From Massilia pinisoli (GTDB lineage: Bacteria > Pseudomonadota > Gammaproteobacteria > Burkholderiales > Burkholderiaceae_D), in the NCBI RefSeq assembly GCF_024753285.1, contig NZ_JANUGW010000022.1, positions 52,851 through 116,850 on the forward strand: a stretch of 64,000 bases of DNA, in the 5' to 3' direction. Within the stretch, counting starts at the first letter, position 1. Each line of letters begins with the position of its first letter. Below, piece after piece: positions 59,699 through 64,000 of this stretch. Under the pieces are notes generated by a model. It was given only the letters and a program-made list of their open reading frames with translations, made no database searches and had not been told where the DNA came from. A program made the position numbers and the translations under genes.

Positions 59699-60784
59699 TC
59701 AGTGCCGCGGCGGTGGCGTCTCCTGCTGCGGCTGCGTGCCCTGCGTGCCGCCGCCTCCGCCCGGTCCCTGCGCGCCGCCCGTCGTCGCGGCGCCCTGCTC
59801 CGTGCCCGTCGTGCGCACCGTCGAGCCGCCTGTGCCGCGCGGTCCCGGTGCGTTCGTGGCTGCCGCCACGGCCGGATGCTGACTGGAGCCCGCCGGGATG
59901 TTGACCCACTTCGCCGCCGACGGCGGTGCCGGCTGCGCGCTGAAGTAGGCGGACAGCGCCGCCACGTCGGCATCGGCCAGGGACTGCGCGATGTGCGTCA
60001 TCTGGCCGCTGCTGTCCGTCTTGCGCGCGCCGTTCTTCCATGCCGCCATCGCCGCCGTCAGGTAGTTCGCGTGCTGGCCCGCCAGGTATGGATACACGGG
60101 CTGGTCGCCCACGCCGCCCGGACCGTGGCAGTTGGCGCAGGCCTGCACACCCAGCGCGCTGTCGCCGACGGCTGACAACATGCGCCCGCGGTCGAGGCCC
60201 CCGGCGGCAGGCTTGGCGCCGCCCGCGTCCGCCGCAGCGGCCGGCGCGGCGGCGGGCGCATCACCGAGCGACGCATAATAGGCGCTGACGTCGCGGATCT
60301 GCACCGCGTTCATCGCCTGCGCGATCGGCCGCATGATGGGGTTCACGCGCGCGCCATTGGCGTACGCGCCCAACTGCTTGCCGAGGTAGGCGGCCGACTG
60401 GCCCGCGATGCGCGGGAAGCCGCCGGCCGCGTTGCCCTCGCCCTGCGCGCCGTGGCAGCCCACGCAGGCCGTCACGCCGTTCTGCGTGCCATTCGTCGCG
60501 AGCTGCTGTCCGGCCTGCACATCGGGCTGGCCTTGCGCGGGCGCCGCGGCCGCGCCGGGCAGGCCGAGCGCGTTCGCTTCTCCGCCGCCCGCGTTCTGCT
60601 GGGCGAGGTTACCCGCGCCGCCTTGCGCGCCCGGCTCGGCTGGCGGCGGGTTCGCGGGGGCGGCCGCGACCGGATGGTTCGCCTGCACCTTCGGCGTGTC
60701 GGGAACGTGGCCGCCGCGGTGGCAGGCCGCGAGCAGCGAGAGTGCGAGCGCGATGGCGCCATAGCGGAGCGACGTCGTCTTCAT
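59699..60784 (-). CDS. Dihaem cytochrome c lipoprotein
   Basis: A 361-aa protein. A lipobox (LSLLAACHRGG, lipid-anchored Cys21) is followed by an Ala/Pro/Gly-rich linker, a first haem site CVGCH (106-110), a second CANCH (215-219) and a long low-complexity Gln/Thr/Gly tail. It would accept electrons from the GMC flavoprotein whose gene overlaps its start (ATGA at 60781-60784) and pass them to the respiratory chain. The 264-bp gap on its right flank (59435-59698) shows no gene. Confidence 0.9.
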   Translation of the reverse strand: MKTTSLRYGAIALALSLLAACHRGGHVPDTPKVQANHPVAAAPANPPPAEPGAQGGAGNLAQQNAGGGEANALGLPGAAAAPAQGQPDVQAGQQLATNGTQNGVTACVGCHGAQGEGNAAGGFPRIAGQSAAYLGKQLGAYANGARVNPIMRPIAQAMNAVQIRDVSAYYASLGDAPAAAPAAAADAGGAKPAAGGLDRGRMLSAVGDSALGVQACANCHGPGGVGDQPVYPYLAGQHANYLTAAMAAWKNGARKTDSSGQMTHIAQSLADADVAALSAYFSAQPAPPSAAKWVNIPAGSSQHPAVAAATNAPGPRGTGGSTVRTTGTEQGAATTGGAQGPGGGGGTQGTQPQQETPPPRH

Positions 60785-62553
60785 GCCTGCACCAACGCCT
60801 GACCCGGCGCCTTCAGATAGCGATTGACGATGGCCTCCGCGGACATGTACGCCAACGCGCCCACGGTGTCCGTCGGGTTGTAGGTGGCATTCTGCGGGAA
60901 GTTCGACGCGCCGATGATGAACAAGTTCGCGACGTCCCAGCTTTGCAGGTAGCGGTTCACGACGCTCGTTTTCGGATCGAGCCCCATCACCGTGCCGCCC
61001 GTGTTGTGCGTCGTCTGGTATTGCGTGACGCCGTACGGTCCCTTGCGCGCCGAGCCGGCGACCTGGCGCCCGCCCATCGCCTTGCCGACGCCGAGCGCCT
61101 TGTCCGTGACGTAGGCCGACATGCGCAGATCGTTTGCCGGAAAATCGAACGTGATGCGCAGCAGCGGCTGGCCCCACGCATCCTTGTACGTGGGGTCGAG
61201 GTCGAGATAGTTGTTGCGGCTCGACATGGAGCTGCCGTGCACGTTCAGCACGACGGTGTGGTTGTAATGGCGGACGACGGCCTCCTTCCACTTCGCGCCC
61301 CACGCCGGCGTGCCGGGCGGCGTCGGGTGGAATTCGATGGGGCGGCCGTTCGTCATCACGTCGCCGAAATAGGCACCGCCGATGAATTTGTGCGGACCAT
61401 GGTCGAAATTGTCGCCGACGAAATCGGCGATCAAGGTGCCGTTCGCACCGGAGCGCATGAACGGGTTGATGTTGACGGATTCGTCGAAGAACACCTGCAC
61501 CGCGCTCATCGTCTGGTATGCATAGTTGCGTCCGACGACGCCCTGCCCCGTCTTCGGATCGTAAGGCTGGCCGATGCCGGACAGCAGCAGCATCCGCACA
61601 TTGTTCAGTGCGAACGAGCACAGGATGACGAGCTTGGCGGGCTGCTCGAATTCGCGCCCGGCCGCGTCGGCGTAGGTGACGCCCGTGGCCGTCTTCTTGT
61701 CCTTCGCGAGGTTGATGCGCAGCACCTGCGACTGCGTACGCAATGTGAAGTTCTTGTCCTTCAGGAGAACCGGCAGCAGGATCGTCTGCGGCGACGACTT
61801 CGCGTAGTGCTCGCAGCCGAAGCGCTCGCAGTAGCCGCAGAACATGCACGCCTGCAGGGTGAGTCCTTCGGGGTTCGTGTATTGCTGGCTGAGGTTCGAC
61901 GACGGCTGCGGGAACGGGTGGTAGCCGAGGCTTGCCGCCGCCTTGCGGAAGATGGCGGAGCCGTACGGTTCCTTCATCGGCGGCGTCGGGTACGGGCGCG
62001 AGCGCGGGTCCTCGAACGGATTGCCGCCCGCGATCTTCTGCCCCTTGACGTTGCCGGCCAGGCCGCTCGTGCCCAGCAGGTATTCGAAGCGGTCGTAGTA
62101 CGGCTCCATGTCGGACGCCGTCACGCCCCAGTCCTGCACGTTGAGCTCCGCATCGATGAAGCCCTTGCCGTAGCGCTGCTCGCTGTGGCTGCGCATCTTG
62201 AATTCGTCGTCCTGGAAGCGGTACGTCTGGCCATTCCAGTGCACGGCCGCGCCACCCAGGCCCGTGCCGGGCAGGAAGCTTTCCCAGCGCCGGATGGGCA
62301 ACGCGACCTGGTCCACGTTGTTACGGAAGGTCATCGCTTCCTTCGTGTTGTCCTGCATGAAGGCCTTGCGCACGGCGTAGCGCAGCTCGTCGTGCATGTG
62401 CGGGCCTTGAAAGTCGGGAACGGTAAACTGCGCGTTGCCCCGTTCCAGGCCGACGACCTTCAGGCCCGCCTTCGTCAGCTCGCGTCCGAGCATCGTGCCG
62501 ACGAGGCCCACGCCCACGAGCACGGCATCCACTTCCTTGAGACGCGTGGCCAT
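60781..62553 (-). CDS. GMC-family flavoprotein dehydrogenase, large subunit
   Basis: A 590-aa FAD oxidoreductase of the gluconate/sorbitol/2-keto-acid dehydrogenase type. N-terminal FAD site DAVLVGVGLVGTMLGREL, GTGLGGAAVHWNGQTYRF, a Cys cluster ACMFCGYCERFGCEHY, and the GMC C-terminal region SWDVANLFIIGASNFPQNATYNPTDTVGALAYMSAE. It has no own signal; export probably depends on the Tat-signal partner encoded upstream. The sugar or alcohol substrate is not evident. Confidence 0.92.
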   Translation of the reverse strand: MATRLKEVDAVLVGVGLVGTMLGRELTKAGLKVVGLERGNAQFTVPDFQGPHMHDELRYAVRKAFMQDNTKEAMTFRNNVDQVALPIRRWESFLPGTGLGGAAVHWNGQTYRFQDDEFKMRSHSEQRYGKGFIDAELNVQDWGVTASDMEPYYDRFEYLLGTSGLAGNVKGQKIAGGNPFEDPRSRPYPTPPMKEPYGSAIFRKAAASLGYHPFPQPSSNLSQQYTNPEGLTLQACMFCGYCERFGCEHYAKSSPQTILLPVLLKDKNFTLRTQSQVLRINLAKDKKTATGVTYADAAGREFEQPAKLVILCSFALNNVRMLLLSGIGQPYDPKTGQGVVGRNYAYQTMSAVQVFFDESVNINPFMRSGANGTLIADFVGDNFDHGPHKFIGGAYFGDVMTNGRPIEFHPTPPGTPAWGAKWKEAVVRHYNHTVVLNVHGSSMSSRNNYLDLDPTYKDAWGQPLLRITFDFPANDLRMSAYVTDKALGVGKAMGGRQVAGSARKGPYGVTQYQTTHNTGGTVMGLDPKTSVVNRYLQSWDVANLFIIGASNFPQNATYNPTDTVGALAYMSAEAIVNRYLKAPGQALVQA

Positions 62554-63386
62554 CAGCGGCCCCCTTTCTTCTTCGTCACCGCGCCACGCGGCACCTCGGG
62601 CGTGCCCGCGACGGGATTCGGGCCGACGGCCTTCGGCTGCGCGGACACGGGCTGGATGTGGACCATGCGCCGGTTGTCCTCGCCCATGCTCATCGGCGGA
62701 CGCGTGAACAGGATGCCGTGCTGATCGACGAGGTGGTAGAAGCTCGCGTACGCGCCGGGGAAGCCGATCATTTTCCACGACACCATGTCCTTGTTGCCGC
62801 CGTAGATCGGGTCGGCAAAATAGCCTTCGATCGTCAGCGCCAGCAGCGATTCGAAGAACGTGTGGGCGGGCACGCCGTTCAAGTCGCGGTTGCCCGTCTG
62901 CAGCGCTTCCAGGTACGCGTCCTGGTCGGCGCCGGACAGCTTGTCGAACGTCGTATCGAGGCGCTTGTGCACGTCGTCGACGACCGCGCGCATGGCGTTG
63001 CGAAACAACTCGGCCGGCGTGAACGGCAGTTGATAGCCCTGCCCCGGCAGGCCCGCCTGCCACGGTCCGCTGCGGTACAGGCGCTCGCCCGCGCCCCATG
63101 CGCCGCCCAGCTGGCGGTCGATGTAGTTCGGCACGCCGGCCTCGAGTGCGCCGGGGCCGTTGCCGTCGAGCGGGATCAGGCGCGCGACGGCCGCTTCGAC
63201 GAAGCGCGCCTCGTCGGGACGCAAGAACAGGTACGCCGGCTGGGTCGGTGTACCCGGTGCCGGTGTGGCGGCGGCGCCATGCGCATGGGTGGCTTCGTCG
63301 GGCGCGAGCGCATGGGCCTTGGCCGCCGCGACCGCAGCCGTGGCGCCTGCGGCCTTGAAGAAGGTACGCCGGGTGAGTTTCTCCAT
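62553..63386 (-). CDS. Gluconate 2-dehydrogenase subunit 3 family protein (Tat-exported)
   Basis: A 277-aa small subunit. The twin-arginine signal LTRRTFFKAAG with AAVAAAKAHA follows ATG 63386. FLRPDEARFVEAAVARLIPLDGNGPGALEAGVPNYIDRQLGG is the family signature. It carries the flavoprotein across the membrane by hitch-hiking. Its TGA overlaps the flavoprotein ATG (TGATG), so the three genes form one operon: Tat subunit, flavoprotein, cytochrome c. Confidence 0.92.
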   Translation of the reverse strand: MEKLTRRTFFKAAGATAAVAAAKAHALAPDEATHAHGAAATPAPGTPTQPAYLFLRPDEARFVEAAVARLIPLDGNGPGALEAGVPNYIDRQLGGAWGAGERLYRSGPWQAGLPGQGYQLPFTPAELFRNAMRAVVDDVHKRLDTTFDKLSGADQDAYLEALQTGNRDLNGVPAHTFFESLLALTIEGYFADPIYGGNKDMVSWKMIGFPGAYASFYHLVDQHGILFTRPPMSMGEDNRRMVHIQPVSAQPKAVGPNPVAGTPEVPRGAVTKKKGGR

Positions 63387-63539
63387 CGTCGATCCTTTCG
63401 GATGGGTTCGAAGCTTGGAATGGGATACCTGCCAAAGGTTCGGCCAAGTCCGCCGACGTTTGATGCGGACAGGGTGAGGCACCGAACAGATGGAACCGGC
63501 CGCGACGGGCACCATTCGAGCCTAGCACAGGAGAACATC

Positions 63540-63881
63540 ATGAAGCGCCCAGTTAGACTGCTGAGCATGATCGCCGCCGCACTACTGGCGGGGCCGGTAT
63601 TGGCCGGCGAGATCGTCAAATGTGTGGACAGCGACGGTCACGTCACTTTGACGGACCAGCCTTGCGCGTCCGGTTCCGCCAGCGTGCCGTTGGCGCGCGA
63701 CACCGGTGCGCCGGACCGCGAGCGCCACGTGTTGCCCGCGGCGGAGCTGCCCCGTGTGGCATGGAAGAAGCCGAATCTTGCGGCGCCCGTGAAGCTGGCG
63801 CGCGACGTTGCCACGTTGAAGGAAGCGCGGCGCATGTTGATGCTGCAGGATGCGAGGCCGCGGCTGGCGGGTCTGAATTAG
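63540..63881 (+). CDS. DUF4124-domain exported protein
   Basis: A 113-aa protein with a signal peptide (RLLSMIAAALLAGPVLAGE) and the DUF4124 motif EIVKCVDSDGHVTLTDQPC, with two cysteines likely forming a disulphide. An AGGAG site precedes ATG 63540. The family is common and uncharacterised in betaproteobacteria. Confidence 0.82.
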   Translation: MKRPVRLLSMIAAALLAGPVLAGEIVKCVDSDGHVTLTDQPCASGSASVPLARDTGAPDRERHVLPAAELPRVAWKKPNLAAPVKLARDVATLKEARRMLMLQDARPRLAGLN

Positions 63882-63916
63882 GTGGAGTGTCCGCGAGGGA
63901 AAACAGCGCCCGGCCG

Positions 63917-64000
63917 TAGGGTGGACGGCTCGTCATTGAGTCCCCCGGACTCAATGACTCCACGCGTTCAGCCAGCGTCGGTTGGACGCGTGGACGGCGT
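63917..64000. repeat. REP-like element with an extra inner palindrome, cut by the window edge
   Basis: GTAGGGTGGACGGC (63917-63930) begins a family element, but the usual matching half is replaced by an unrelated perfect palindrome: TCATTGAGTCC (63934-63944) with GGACTCAATGA (63948-63958). CCACGCGTTCA (63961-63971) and a further GACGCGTGGACGGC follow up to the edge. It is a mosaic of the same units seen at 38711, 43311 and 47176. Confidence 0.8.

Noticed and set aside
59431..59904. 157-codon plus-strand ORF after the Imm63 gene
   Set aside because: Its second half is the antisense of the cytochrome c tail and the first half has no ribosome site or family; not supported.
1..64000. tRNA, rRNA, CRISPR, prophage or insertion-sequence features
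   Set aside because: I saw no cloverleaf-like tRNA ends, no regular spacer-repeat array, no transposase or integrase motif, and no rRNA sequence; a tRNAscan/Infernal run would be decisive.

Overview
The window is GC-rich chromosomal DNA that looks like a motile, aerobic betaproteobacterium of the order Burkholderiales, most likely Oxalobacteraceae (Massilia-like). The evidence is an flhD start at the left edge, the dapC-dapD-pilU and yffB-dapE-prmB neighbourhoods, a kynureninase/tryptophan dioxygenase operon, and dispersed GTAGGGTGGAC/GCGTTCA palindromes between genes. The genus is an inference. I found no rRNA, tRNA, CRISPR array or insertion sequence.

Layout. 1-850: 5' end of flhD (minus strand), its probable promoter, and four roughly 75-bp direct repeats upstream of it. 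848-4792: a short upstream ORF, kynU, kynA, a serine hydrolase and a membrane acyltransferase. 4968-10831: a compact type VI secretion module (VgrG with a C-terminal adapter-like domain, a lipase effector, a Tli4-type immunity protein, PAAR), tightly overlapped and AT-richer in its middle genes. 10934-12856: htpG behind a heat-shock type promoter. 13033-17399: an ECF42-type sigma factor operon with YciI/DGPF, VOC and GyrI-like proteins. 17377-24482: regulators, a GST, small efflux and DMT transporters, a frameshifted lipoprotein gene, a MocR regulator, RidA and a LysN-like aminotransferase. 24672-33350: a REC-PAS-GGDEF protein, a LysR/RidA pair, and an operon of an alkylglycerone-phosphate-synthase-like flavoprotein, GlpD and an FGGY kinase, with a divergent AraC regulator. 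33461-45383: GH31 glycosidase, DUF1275 protein, lysine/diaminopimelate genes (dapC, dapD, dapE), pilU, yffB, prmB and an ABC-F ATPase. 45387-55942: CheW-like and HDOD proteins, a bacterial angiotensin-converting-enzyme homologue, a FapA/DUF342 protein, an OmpR/EnvZ-type two-component system and small envelope proteins. 56150-59640: a DMT transporter, then an AT-richer stretch of small orphan genes including an Imm63-type immunity protein. 59699-63386: a membrane-associated GMC dehydrogenase operon (Tat subunit, flavoprotein, dihaem cytochrome c). 63540-64000: a DUF4124 protein and the start of another repeat cluster.

Working together: the kyn genes degrade tryptophan; dapC/D/E supply diaminopimelate and lysine; the T6SS cassette is a toxin/antitoxin-like delivery unit; the ECF42 operon looks like a self-contained stress regulon with its own candidate promoter; and flhD, CheW, HDOD, FapA and PilU point to flagellar and twitching motility. 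The least explained structures are the flhDC-upstream repeats, the dispersed REP-like palindromes (one supplies the prmB stop codon), the kynU upstream ORF, and the 57.1-59.6 kb orphan-gene stretch.
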